Both the position numbers and the translations under genes were made by a program. A DNA stretch of 64,000 bases from Rhodospirillales bacterium URHD0017. Lineage in GTDB: Bacteria; Pseudomonadota; Alphaproteobacteria; Reyranellales; Reyranellaceae. Below the pieces are notes generated by a model, which was not told the DNA's origin, ran no database searches, and saw nothing but the letters and a program-made list of their open reading frames with translations. Shown here in pieces: positions 18,343-26,587 of the stretch. The stretch's first letter is position 1; each line of letters opens with the position of its first letter. The stretch spans positions 1 to 64,000 of the forward strand of contig FODP01000027.1 of NCBI GenBank assembly GCA_900110395.1, written 5' to 3'.

Positions 18343-18446
18343 GGCGTTTCCCCTTGGCTTGACCCGTGCACAGTACAATACGACGGTGACGAGCGGGCGT
18401 CGGCGTCCGCAGTCCGCATTGCGGCTTTGGAATGAGGGGAACACAA

Positions 18447-19397
18447 GTGAGCTCCAACCCGTCGCGCTGGGAATCCTCGGCGCCGATCCGCTATCCCGAT
18501 CCCGATATCGTCGTGCTCGACCCGCGTTTCCGCCATCTGGTCGTGCCGATGGCCGCGATCGAGCGCATCGCCACCGGTTTTCGCTTCACCGAGGGGCCGG
18601 CGTATTACGGCGACGGGCGCTACCTGCTGTTCTCCGACATCCCCAATGACGCGCTGCTGCGCTGGGACGAGATCACCGGGGCGGTCGCCACCTTGCGCAG
18701 CCCGGCGGGCCATCCCGACGGCAACACGCGCGATCGCCAGGGCCGCCTGGTCACCTGCGAGCTCGGCAGCCGTACGCTGACCCGCACCGAGCATGACGGC
18801 ACGGTGACGGTGCTCGCCTCGTCCTTCCAGAACACGCGGCTCACCGGGCCCAACGACGTGGTGGTGAAGTCGGACGGCTCGATCTGGTTCAGCGACAATG
18901 GTGCGGGCATCCGCGGCAACTACATGGGCGATAGGGCACCGAAGGAGATGCCCTATCGCGTCTATCGCCTCGATCCCGAGAGCGGCGCGCTCAGCATTGC
19001 AGTGGACGACATGGAGCGGCCGAACGGGCTCGCTTTCTCGCCCGACGAGAAGAAGCTCTATGTCGTCGACACGCCGGATGGCCCGAGGTCGACGCGCGTC
19101 TACGATGTCCAGGGTGACAAGGCCGTCAATGGCCAGCTGTTCTTCGACGGCAAAGGGTTCGCCGACGGCATCCGCGTCGATACCGAGGGCAATGTGTGGG
19201 CGGGCTTCTCGGGCGGCGAGGGCGAGGACGGCGTCGCGGTGTTCGCGCCCGATCGCACCTTGATCGGCCGCATCCTGCTGCCCGAGCGCTGCGCCAACCT
19301 CTGCTTCGGCGGCCGCAAGCGCAACCGGCTGTTCATGACGGCCAGCCAGTCGGTGTATGCGCTCTATGTCGAGGCGATCGGCGTCGCTGGCGGGTGA
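18447..19397 (+). CDS. SMP-30/gluconolactonase/LRE family protein
   Basis: 316 residues from GTG 18447 (AGGGGAA 7-13 nt upstream). A six-bladed beta-propeller lactonase is indicated by RFTEGPAYYGDG, LTGPNDVVVKSDGSIWFSDN (metal-binding Asn/Asp), MERPNGLAFSPDEKKLYVVDT and GFADGIRVDTEGNVWAG. Such enzymes hydrolyse sugar lactones using a bound divalent cation. It diverges from the thiolase (about 100 bp between), suggesting a shared control region. A palindromic repeat follows. Confidence 0.92.
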   Translation: MSSNPSRWESSAPIRYPDPDIVVLDPRFRHLVVPMAAIERIATGFRFTEGPAYYGDGRYLLFSDIPNDALLRWDEITGAVATLRSPAGHPDGNTRDRQGRLVTCELGSRTLTRTEHDGTVTVLASSFQNTRLTGPNDVVVKSDGSIWFSDNGAGIRGNYMGDRAPKEMPYRVYRLDPESGALSIAVDDMERPNGLAFSPDEKKLYVVDTPDGPRSTRVYDVQGDKAVNGQLFFDGKGFADGIRVDTEGNVWAGFSGGEGEDGVAVFAPDRTLIGRILLPERCANLCFGGRKRNRLFMTASQSVYALYVEAIGVAGG

Positions 19398-19403
19398 ATC
19401 ATG

Positions 19404-19583
19404 CGGACCGCGGGCCTCCAGGCCCGCTCATGGTCTTCGTCTTATTCAGACCGCGAGCTGGGTCGCGTCTGACGCGACCTTCTCGCCCGCTCATGATCAT
19501 GAGCGGGCCTGGAGGCCCGCGGTCCGATGAACGTTCTTGTCTTTTCTGCGCGGCGCGGCACTAAGCGCGTCAGACGCGCTTAG
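19404..19583. repeat. 29-nt perfect inverted repeat with internal hairpins, plus a stem-loop before 19587
   Basis: Arms at 19404-19432 and 19498-19526 are perfect reverse complements, and each arm itself folds (GCGGGCC-TCCA-GGCCCGC). The 65-nt centre contains a GTCGCGTC-TGACGCGAC hairpin. A second palindrome, CTAAGCGCGTC-AGACGCGCTTAG, occupies about 19561-19583, just outside the stop codon of the convergent ThDP gene. Likely a REP/BIME-type element also serving as a bidirectional terminator between convergent genes. Confidence 0.85.
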
Positions 19584-19586
19584 TGC

Positions 19587-21260
19587 CTAATGCTTCCTGG
19601 TCTCGAACTCGTGGAATTCACTCATGAACGGTGCCGCCACCGCGGCGTTCAGCTTGCAGTCGAGGAGCACCGGACCTTCGGGTTTCGCCAGTAGCGGCGC
19701 CACCTTCTTCAGGTCGTCCAGGGTACGGATGGTCGCTGCCTGGAAGCCGAAGGCCTCGGCGATCGGAGCATAGTCGACGTCGGGAAACACCGACTTCGCC
19801 ACCGGCAGGTCGCGCATCTTGAGGAAGTGCAGCTCCGCGCCATAGGCGCAATCGTTCATCAGCACGATCACCAGCGGCAGGTCCTCGCGCACCACCGTCT
19901 CCAGCTCGCCCAGGGTCATCAGGAAGCCGCCGTCGCCGACGACCAGCACGGTAGTCTCGTCGGGCCGCGCCTTGGCCACGCCCAAGGCCGTGCCGAAGCC
20001 CATGCCGATCGAGGCGAAGTCGCTGGTCAGCTTGAAGTGGCCCGGTCCCGGCACGGAGAGATAGGGCACGATGCCCAGGAAGTTGCCGGCGTCGTAGACG
20101 AGGTTGCGCCGCGCCGGCAGCAACTTCTCGAGCGCCGCGCCGAGCGCGCGCGGGTCGACGGTTCGGGGTGTGTTCGCCGGCTCGAAGTCCCGCGCTATGT
20201 CGAAATCGGCGAGGAAGCGCAGCGTGTCGTCCGAGCGGAAGGGTCGGTCGGCGTTCGAGCCGGGCGGCAGCGCCTCCAGCAGGGCCTGCGCCGCGAGCCG
20301 TGCATCGCCTACCACGGCGACGTCGGCCGGATGCCAGCGGCCGATATGGCTGCGGTCGGCGTCGACCTGGATCAGCGGCACCTTGGGCAACGAATGCCCG
20401 AAGCTCATGGTCAGGAGATTGAGGCCGGCGCCGAACACCACCACGCAGTCGGCCTGGTCGATCATGCGCCGGGCGGCCGAATGCGAGAACGAGCCGACGA
20501 TGCCGAGGTTGGCCGGATGGCCGTGGAACATGTCCTTGCCGCGCGCCGAGGTCGCGAGCAGCGCGCCGGTGCGGTCGGCGAGCTGCTCGATCTCAGCCTT
20601 GGCGCCGGCGCGATGGGCGCCGAGGCCTGCCAGGATCACGGGCTTGCGGCTCTGGCGCAGCAGCGCGGCCGCCGCCTCGATGGCCTGGGCGCGCGGCGCC
20701 GCCGGCGGCCGCGGCTTCGCGAGGGCCGGCGGCGGCGGTGCCTTGGCGAGGTCGAGCTCGGCCAGCTGGACGTTGACCGGGAGCAGCAGGGCCACGGCCC
20801 CGCCCTGCAGCGCGGCATTGGCGGCATCCGCCAGCGCGCCGCGGGCGGTCTCGGGACTCGTCGCCACGAAGGTGCGGATGCCGGCGGCGCCCAGCACGCC
20901 GGTCGAATTGAAACCCTTGTAGTCGGGACCCAGAGTATTGACTGCGCCGGCTGATGCGGCCTGCTCGCCGAAGATGATCAGGACGCGCGAGCCGGACCGG
21001 CTGGCATAGGTCGTAGCGTGCAGTCCATTCGCCGTGGCAGGTCCGCGGCCGATCACGGCCACGCCGAGGCCTCCGGTGCCGTAGGAATAGCCTTCAGCCA
21101 TGGCGATGGCATTGTTCTCGTGACGCGCGCCGTAGAAGCGAATGCCGGAGCTGTCGAGCGCCGTGGCAAACACGGCGGTGTCGTCGCTCATCAGGCCGAA
21201 CACCTGCTCGACGCCCAGCGCCTTCATGTCGTCGACGAGGACTTGATAGGTCGCGGTCAT
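19587..21260 (-). CDS. thiamine-diphosphate-dependent enzyme, acetolactate synthase large-subunit-like
   Basis: 557 residues from ATG 21260. The PYR-domain Glu lies in ARHENN (E48). The C-terminal PP domain has VVGDGGFLMTLGELETVVRE followed by MNDCAYGAE, with Asn-Asp where many relatives have Asn-Asn. Full-length domains without a small regulatory subunit nearby argue for a decarboxylase or carboligase, not biosynthetic acetolactate synthase. Distinct in sequence from the ThDP enzyme at 6416. Monocistronic, bounded by repeats on both sides. Confidence 0.88.
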   Translation of the reverse strand: MTATYQVLVDDMKALGVEQVFGLMSDDTAVFATALDSSGIRFYGARHENNAIAMAEGYSYGTGGLGVAVIGRGPATANGLHATTYASRSGSRVLIIFGEQAASAGAVNTLGPDYKGFNSTGVLGAAGIRTFVATSPETARGALADAANAALQGGAVALLLPVNVQLAELDLAKAPPPPALAKPRPPAAPRAQAIEAAAALLRQSRKPVILAGLGAHRAGAKAEIEQLADRTGALLATSARGKDMFHGHPANLGIVGSFSHSAARRMIDQADCVVVFGAGLNLLTMSFGHSLPKVPLIQVDADRSHIGRWHPADVAVVGDARLAAQALLEALPPGSNADRPFRSDDTLRFLADFDIARDFEPANTPRTVDPRALGAALEKLLPARRNLVYDAGNFLGIVPYLSVPGPGHFKLTSDFASIGMGFGTALGVAKARPDETTVLVVGDGGFLMTLGELETVVREDLPLVIVLMNDCAYGAELHFLKMRDLPVAKSVFPDVDYAPIAEAFGFQAATIRTLDDLKKVAPLLAKPEGPVLLDCKLNAAVAAPFMSEFHEFETRKH

Positions 21261-21292
21261 GGTCGTTCTCCTGAATCACAACTCATCAAGTC

Positions 21293-21395
21293 ATGCTCCT
21301 CTCCCCCGCTAGGGGGAGAGGCTGGGTGGGGGGTACAGGCAGCCTTCGAAGCCCCCTCACCTAACCTCTCCCCCTAACGGGGGAGAGGAATCATG
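21293..21395. repeat. CCTCTCCCCC palindromic element, copy 1 of 3
   Basis: About 100 bp, itself an inverted repeat: each half has a hairpin CCTCTCCCCC-loop-GGGGGAGAGG followed by a stretch like GGTTAGGTGAGGGGG, with a variable centre of about 20 nt. The same element recurs at 24731-24827 and 27832-27933. Lies upstream of the ThDP gene and downstream of the nitroreductase gene. A dispersed REP-like element. Confidence 0.9.
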
Positions 21396-21416
21396 ATTCG
21401 CTCGCGCCCCCGGCGA

Positions 21417-22049
21417 TCAGGCCACCGCCCCGTACGGCTGGCCCCACTTGTCCTGGTAGACGAACTCCTTCATCGAGCCGCGTCCGACCGGGCCGAACTT
21501 GCCCATCGGATAGCCGATGGGAAGGATGGCGTAGGAGTGCACGCCCGGCGGCAGGCCGAGGGCGGCATCGGCCTCCTTCTCGAAGATCATGTGCCGCGTG
21601 GTCAGCGTCGTGCCGAGCCCCAGCGCACGGCAGGCCAGCACCATGTTCTGCACCGCCGGATAGATCGACGAACCCGCCATCCGGTTCGGCGTCGTGCCGT
21701 CTTCAAGGCAGGCGACGATCCAGATCGGCGCCTCGTGGTAATGGTCGGTGAGATACTCCACCGCGGCGTGCTGCCGGCGATATTTCTCCGCGTCGCTGCC
21801 CGGCGGCGGCGCGCTCGAGCTGTAGCGCGGACCGATCACCTCGTCGTAGGCCTTCTTGTAGATGACCTGCACGGCCTTCTTGATCTTGGGATCCTTGACC
21901 ACCAGGAAGCGCCACTTCTGGTTATTGCCGCCGTTCGGCGCATAGATGCCAGCGCGCAGGATCTTGGCGACAAGCTCGTCGGGCACCGGATCGGGCTTCA
22001 GCCGCCGCATGGCGCGGCAGGACTCCATGATCTCGAACAGGTCGGGCAT
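21417..22049 (-). CDS. nitroreductase family protein
   Basis: 210 residues. The ATG at 22049 has CGGAGGAAA upstream; the longer frame lacks a site. The FMN-binding N-terminus SCRAMRRLKPDPVPDE and the APNGGNNQKWRFLVV segment are typical of NfsA/NfnB-type flavin reductases, and the C-terminal ILPIGYPMGKFGP fits too. Reduces nitro or quinone compounds with NAD(P)H in the cytoplasm; physiological substrate unknown. Divergent from the DUF1835 gene. Confidence 0.9.
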   Translation of the reverse strand: MPDLFEIMESCRAMRRLKPDPVPDELVAKILRAGIYAPNGGNNQKWRFLVVKDPKIKKAVQVIYKKAYDEVIGPRYSSSAPPPGSDAEKYRRQHAAVEYLTDHYHEAPIWIVACLEDGTTPNRMAGSSIYPAVQNMVLACRALGLGTTLTTRHMIFEKEADAALGLPPGVHSYAILPIGYPMGKFGPVGRGSMKEFVYQDKWGQPYGAVA

Positions 22050-22129
22050 CGTTTCCTCCGAAAGTTGACCCAAGACTTGCACTGTCTTCCACCAAGGTAA
22101 ACTGGAACTACGGTGCAACCGACGTTTGG

Positions 22130-22157
22130 TTGTCGTCGTATAGACACACTATATAGT
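22130..22157 (+). promoter_or_regulatory. sigma70-like promoter, predicted leaderless start
   Basis: TTGTCG at 22130-22135, 16-bp spacer, TATAGT at 22152-22157. Transcription would begin about 7 nt downstream, at or next to the ATG at 22165, and there is no ribosome site in AGTTGCAAAC before that ATG. Confidence 0.4.
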
Positions 22158-22164
22158 TGCAAAC

Positions 22165-22944
22165 ATGGAAGTCCTGCACGTTGCACCAAGTGGTTTGACC
22201 GGCGCCAACCTCCGCGAAGCGATGCGCATCGCCGGCCTTCACCAGGAAGTCTTGCCGTTTCGTGACGACCTCAGCTGCGGCCCTATCGCCTGGGGTACGC
22301 CGCAAGAGAGGACGGCGTGGTGGTTGCGTACCGATGAGCCGCGGCTGCGTCAGGAGTTCGAGACATTTTGGCATCGCCTCGAAACAGCCGACGAACGGCT
22401 CGTCGTCTGGTTCGGACGCCAGGCCGCCAGCGAACTCGCATTCTTCCTTGCGCTCGCCGACCGGTTGCGCGGCCGCACCTACGACATTGTCGACGTCACG
22501 CAACTGCAATGGCCGATCACGCAAAGCGACGGCTCCTCGGCTCTCATGCCGCCCGCAGGCGCGGTCCTCGTAGTTCCCCCCGACCAACTGGCACCTCTGA
22601 TTGGCACTGCCCGCCTGCTTGCCGCGGACGAAGCAGAGGATGCTGCGCTTATGTGGGAATGTCTGCGGAGGCAGAACGCACCTTTTCGGATCGTGACGCC
22701 AACGGGCCTTACATCGGCTCCCATCGACCACTTCGATTCCTCGATCCTGAGGTCTGCAGGGAAGGAGTGGCAGAACTCTGTTTCCATCATTGCACGGGCT
22801 ATGGCCCGTATCGGCCCCCCTTACATGCAGGTCGGCGACGTCATGTTGCTGAGGCGCCTCGTCGCCCTCATCGAGGAGGGCAAACTCCTCGCCGACGGCG
22901 ATCCGTGGGACATGAGGACTTGCCTCGTGCGGTTACCCGACTAG
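22165..22944 (+). CDS. DUF1835 domain-containing protein
   Basis: 259 residues. The N-terminus MEVLHVAPSGLTG and the FRDDLSCGPIAWG segment match the DUF1835 domain found in many uncharacterised proteobacterial and Bacillus proteins; the C-terminal half (IARAMARIGPPYMQVGDVMLLRRLVALIEEGKL) looks like the associated DUF3658 helical region. No catalytic function is established. Predicted leaderless. Its last four bases overlap the stop of the convergent D-aminoacylase gene. Confidence 0.75.
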   Translation: MEVLHVAPSGLTGANLREAMRIAGLHQEVLPFRDDLSCGPIAWGTPQERTAWWLRTDEPRLRQEFETFWHRLETADERLVVWFGRQAASELAFFLALADRLRGRTYDIVDVTQLQWPITQSDGSSALMPPAGAVLVVPPDQLAPLIGTARLLAADEAEDAALMWECLRRQNAPFRIVTPTGLTSAPIDHFDSSILRSAGKEWQNSVSIIARAMARIGPPYMQVGDVMLLRRLVALIEEGKLLADGDPWDMRTCLVRLPD

Positions 22945-24614
22945 CCACGCAGCACCTTGCCGGCCTTGGCGTCGGTGAGCCTGCCCTGCTCCCAGGTCAG
23001 CGCACCGTTGACGACCGTGTATTCCACGCCCTGCGAGGGCATGACGATGCGCTTGGCGCCGCCCGGCAGGTCGTAGCGCCGCTCGCCATGGTTCTTCGAG
23101 CCGATGCGCTCGGGATCGAAGATCGCGACGTCGGCCGGCGCGCCCTTGGTCAGGCGGCCGCGGTCCTTCAGACCAAAGAGGTCGGCGGGATCGGAGGTGA
23201 GCTTGCGCACACCCTCTTCCAGGGTGATCGCCTGCTTCTCGCGCACCCAGGTGCCCAGCAGGTAGGTCGGGTAGCCGGCGTCGCACAGCATGTCGACATG
23301 CGCGCCGCCGTCGCCCAGCGCCATCAGGATCGACTTGTTGTTCAGAAGCTCCTTCATGCGATCCTCGCGGGTGTTCCACGAAGCCATGGTGAGCTCGCAC
23401 TGGAGATTGTCGGCCAGCACCAGGTCGAGGAAGGCGTCGACGCCGTCCTTGCCCTGCTCCTGGGCGATCGTGGCGATCGACTTGCCCTCGAGGTTCTTCA
23501 GGGCCGGGTTCTTGACCGCATAGACGCCGATGCGTCCCCAGTTGCTGAAGCCCGTCGGGTTCTTGAGATCGTGGCGGAACGCGTTGCGGAAGGCCGGATC
23601 GGCATAGACCTTCTTCTGCGCCTCCTTGTTGGTGTCGGCGAAAATCCGCTTCCACGCCGGGAAGGCGGCGAAGGAGAAAGGATTGTTCATGTCGACTTCG
23701 CGGGTCAGCGGCAGCGGCGAAGTCTGTGGTCTGGCCCCCTTGGCGATCATCGGCGCGGCGCGGCGCAGCGTGTCGCGCACCGCCTCGGGGATGTCGTCGC
23801 GATCGAACAGGGCGATGAAGGTCACCGGCCGGCCGCTCTCGGTCAGCAGGAAGTCCAGAAGCTCGCACTGGTCCTGCTCGAGCACCCCGACCTGGCGGGT
23901 CAGCGCGATCTCGATGGCACCCTTGTCGCGCTTCTTCAGTTCGTTGGCGTAGGCCTTCATCTCCTCGCGGCTGGCGTTGCGGCAGGCCAATGGCTTGCCC
24001 TCGAAGCCGAGATGCTGGTTGAGCGTGGTCGAGGAGAAGCCGAGCGCGCCGGCGTCGACCGCCTCGCCGATCAGCCTGGCGATCTTGGCCGTCTCGTCCG
24101 GCGTCGCCGACCGCTCGATCGAGGCCTCGCCCATCACGTAGTGGCGGAACGGCGTCAGCGGCGCGATGAAGGCGAGGTTGAGCGACGGCTTGCGCGCAGC
24201 CGCGGCGTCCATGAATTGCGGGAAGGTTTCCCAATCCCAGGTGATGCCCTTGTTCAGCACGTCGAACGGGATGCCTTCGACGTTCACCAGGTCGCGCATG
24301 GCGATCTCGCGCGTCTCGGGCTTGCAGGGCGCGATGCCGACGCCGCAATTGCCCATGACCACGCTGGTGACGCCATGCCATGACGAGGGCGTCACCGCGC
24401 CATCCCAGCAGATCTGGGCATCGTAGTGGGTGTGCGGATCGACGAAGCCCGGCGCCACGACCAGCCCGTCGGCGTCGATGGTGCGCTTGGCGCCCTCCGT
24501 CACCTTGCCGATCTCGGCGACCTTGCCATCCGCAATCGCGACATCGGCCTGGTAACGCTTGGCGCCGGTTCCATCGACCACGGTGCCGTTCTTGATGACG
24601 AGGTCGTAGCTCAT
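22941..24614 (-). CDS. D-aminoacylase / N-acyl-D-amino-acid deacylase family amidohydrolase
   Basis: 557 residues. The ATG at 24614 is preceded by GGGAGGAAA. A small N-terminal beta domain (DLVIKNGTVVDGTGA) precedes the TIM barrel, which opens with VVAPGFVDPHTHYDAQ, the metal-binding H-x-H. Further on are MGNCGVGIAPCKP and the C-terminal GDGGAHVDMLCDAG Asp/His motif. C-terminal ADVAIFDPERIG closes the composite domain, as in the DAN family. Releases D-amino acids or related amines from N-acyl forms in the cytoplasm; exact substrate unknown. Confidence 0.9.
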   Translation of the reverse strand: MSYDLVIKNGTVVDGTGAKRYQADVAIADGKVAEIGKVTEGAKRTIDADGLVVAPGFVDPHTHYDAQICWDGAVTPSSWHGVTSVVMGNCGVGIAPCKPETREIAMRDLVNVEGIPFDVLNKGITWDWETFPQFMDAAAARKPSLNLAFIAPLTPFRHYVMGEASIERSATPDETAKIARLIGEAVDAGALGFSSTTLNQHLGFEGKPLACRNASREEMKAYANELKKRDKGAIEIALTRQVGVLEQDQCELLDFLLTESGRPVTFIALFDRDDIPEAVRDTLRRAAPMIAKGARPQTSPLPLTREVDMNNPFSFAAFPAWKRIFADTNKEAQKKVYADPAFRNAFRHDLKNPTGFSNWGRIGVYAVKNPALKNLEGKSIATIAQEQGKDGVDAFLDLVLADNLQCELTMASWNTREDRMKELLNNKSILMALGDGGAHVDMLCDAGYPTYLLGTWVREKQAITLEEGVRKLTSDPADLFGLKDRGRLTKGAPADVAIFDPERIGSKNHGERRYDLPGGAKRIVMPSQGVEYTVVNGALTWEQGRLTDAKAGKVLRG

Positions 24615-24730
24615 CGCTTGTTTCCTCCCGGGAGAAACTTGTCCCGAGAGTACCTCGCCGGCAGGCCCGTGGCGCATGCGAAAAACACGGGACTGCCCCT
24701 CGGCGGGACAAGACTCATGTTCCTCTCATA

Positions 24731-24827
24731 TTCCTCTCCCCCGCTAGGGGGAGAGGTTAGGTGAGGGGGTTGCAGAGGCCGTCTGTAACCCCCTCACCCA
24801 GCCTCTCCCCCTATCGGGGGAGAGGAG
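24731..24827. repeat. CCTCTCCCCC palindromic element, copy 2 of 3
   Basis: Same element as 21293-21395, with the central variable segment differing (TTGCAGAGGCCGTCTGTAAC). It lies between the D-aminoacylase start and the stop of the RTX-like gene and ends 8 bp before that stop. Confidence 0.9.
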
Positions 24828-24834
24828 CTTGAGT

Positions 24835-26040
24835 CTACGCCAGCAGAAAATCCGTCACATGCAAGGCATGCGGATCGGCAAAGCCGACCAGGGTGACACT
24901 CGACGCATCGTCGAAGGAGATCGTCGTGTTGTGCCCATCGCCGGTGATCGTCATGTCCTCCAGCTGGGTGAAGCCGTAGGCATGGACGTCGATCCTGTCG
25001 CCGTCGCTCTGGCGGAAGTCGTTGATGTCGTCGCGGCCGCCACCTGGCGCAAAGACGAAGGTGTCGGCGCCGGTCAGCGCCCCGGCCGCAACCGTCGCCG
25101 CATCGCCCCACATGTGGTCGACACCGTGTCCGCCGATCAACACGTCATTGCCGCCTCGGCTGTTGTCGGCCAGCGTCTCGGCATCGCCGTACAGCCGGTT
25201 GCTGGTGCCCGTCGATATCAGGACATCGTCGCCGCCGACAGCCTGGTCGCGCATGGTCGTCGCATCGCCAAAGAGGCTGGCCAGGAACGGGCCGCCGGTC
25301 AGGTGATCGTTGCCGCCTTTGGCATGACCCGACATGTCGCTGGCGTCGCCGACCAGGCCGCTCGCTCCCCCGGCATGACCGACGAGCATGTCGTCGCCAC
25401 CCACCGAGTGATCGGTCATGCTGCGCGCATCCCCGCTCAGGGAATCGGCGCGGCCATTGCCGCCGATCAGCGTGTCGTTGCCGCCGCGTGCATGCCCCGA
25501 CAGGCTGTCGGCGTCGCCCACGGCCACCGCCGTATCCAGGAGCATGTCGTTACCGCCCACCGTATGTCCCGACATGTTGAAGGCATCGCCGTAGAGGACA
25601 CCAGGCGGCCCCTGCCCGATCTCGATCTGGCCCGGCGAGCCGATCATCGTGTCGTCGCCGCCGCGCGCGTGATCGAACATGTCGTGGGCATCGCCGTAGA
25701 GCAATTCGAACGAGGCGCGCAGCACAAGGTAGTCGTTGCCGCCGACCGCGTGGTCGTACATGCCGTAGGCATCGCCGTAGAGCTGGTCCCTGAGGCCGGC
25801 GCCAGTGAGCGTATCGTTGCCGCCATGCGAGTGGCCGCGCATCGAGTCGGCATCGCCGAACAGGATGCTGTTGACGCGCTGGGCGGAGGTCAGCACATCG
25901 TCGCCGCCCGAGCTATGGTCAAGCAATTGATGCGCGTCACCGTAGGCGATGCCGCCGATATCGTCCGCGAGCGCAACGGTCTGATCGCCGGCCTGCTCGT
26001 GGTCGCGAAGAATGCCGGACGTATCGCCATAGACTGCCAT
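24835..26040 (-). CDS. RTX-like calcium-binding repeat protein, probably type I secreted
   Basis: 401 residues, about 85 percent repeats. At least 11 units of 28-35 residues share L-x-G-D-A-x-x-M-x-x-H-x-x-GGND-x-L-x-G. The GG(N/D)D-x-L core is the calcium-binding turn of RTX nonapeptide repeats, but the spacing is longer and each unit adds an invariant GDA and usually an M-x-x-H pair. The C-terminus GADTFVFAPGGGRDDINDF...DGDRIDV is the serralysin-type cap, and the final residues VTDFLLA resemble a type I secretion signal. No N-terminal signal peptide and no catalytic domain. Secretion genes are not in the window. Confidence 0.8.
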   Translation of the reverse strand: MAVYGDTSGILRDHEQAGDQTVALADDIGGIAYGDAHQLLDHSSGGDDVLTSAQRVNSILFGDADSMRGHSHGGNDTLTGAGLRDQLYGDAYGMYDHAVGGNDYLVLRASFELLYGDAHDMFDHARGGDDTMIGSPGQIEIGQGPPGVLYGDAFNMSGHTVGGNDMLLDTAVAVGDADSLSGHARGGNDTLIGGNGRADSLSGDARSMTDHSVGGDDMLVGHAGGASGLVGDASDMSGHAKGGNDHLTGGPFLASLFGDATTMRDQAVGGDDVLISTGTSNRLYGDAETLADNSRGGNDVLIGGHGVDHMWGDAATVAAGALTGADTFVFAPGGGRDDINDFRQSDGDRIDVHAYGFTQLEDMTITGDGHNTTISFDDASSVTLVGFADPHALHVTDFLLA

Positions 26041-26185
26041 CGGACGTTTCCTCCTTCAAAGCGTTCAGCGTTGGCGCTGATCTAACTTTGCGAATCGAGG
26101 AAAGCCATGGCTCGGCGCGGCATTCACCGAATGGACACAGTGCGCCTCACCGCTTCAGTTGATGCATGCCGAGAGCAGCTTCACG

Positions 26186-26503
26186 TCACTTGATCGCGAA
26201 TGCCTCGAGCTTCTTGCCGCCTCGCAGCGCCGCGACCAGCCACCTCGGCCTGTTGCCACGTCCCGCCCAGGTCTCGGCGCGATTCTTGGGGTTGCGGTAG
26301 AGCGGCGGCAGCTTCTTGCCCTTGAGTGCGTGCGGCCGACCTGCGCCCGCGCCGTTCGACTTCGTCGCCGAAATCCTGCGAAGCTTGCCGATCGCCTCGA
26401 TCAGCCTGGAACGCTCTTTCGCTGCACGCAACTCAAGCTCGGCCTCGATCTTGGCTTTCGCCTTGACGAGCTCATTGAACGCCATCGATTTTACCTTCAG
26501 CAT
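26186..26503 (-). CDS. H-NS histone-like nucleoid protein
   Basis: 105 residues from ATG 26503 (GGAAAGG upstream; an ATG six codons on is also possible). The N-terminal half is a charged oligomerisation coiled coil (LVKAKAKIEAELELRAAKER). The C-terminal domain has PLYRNPKNRAETWAGRG followed by PRWL, the H-NS AT-rich DNA-binding motif with W-x-G-R-G. Expected to silence AT-rich, horizontally acquired DNA. Confidence 0.9.
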   Translation of the reverse strand: MLKVKSMAFNELVKAKAKIEAELELRAAKERSRLIEAIGKLRRISATKSNGAGAGRPHALKGKKLPPLYRNPKNRAETWAGRGNRPRWLVAALRGGKKLEAFAIK

Positions 26504-26587
26504 CACTGACCTTTCCAAAGCTCACGCACACACCCTTACCCAACTACTAAAGAACTGTCGCATCGATGCAATGGCGACTGTGGTCGC

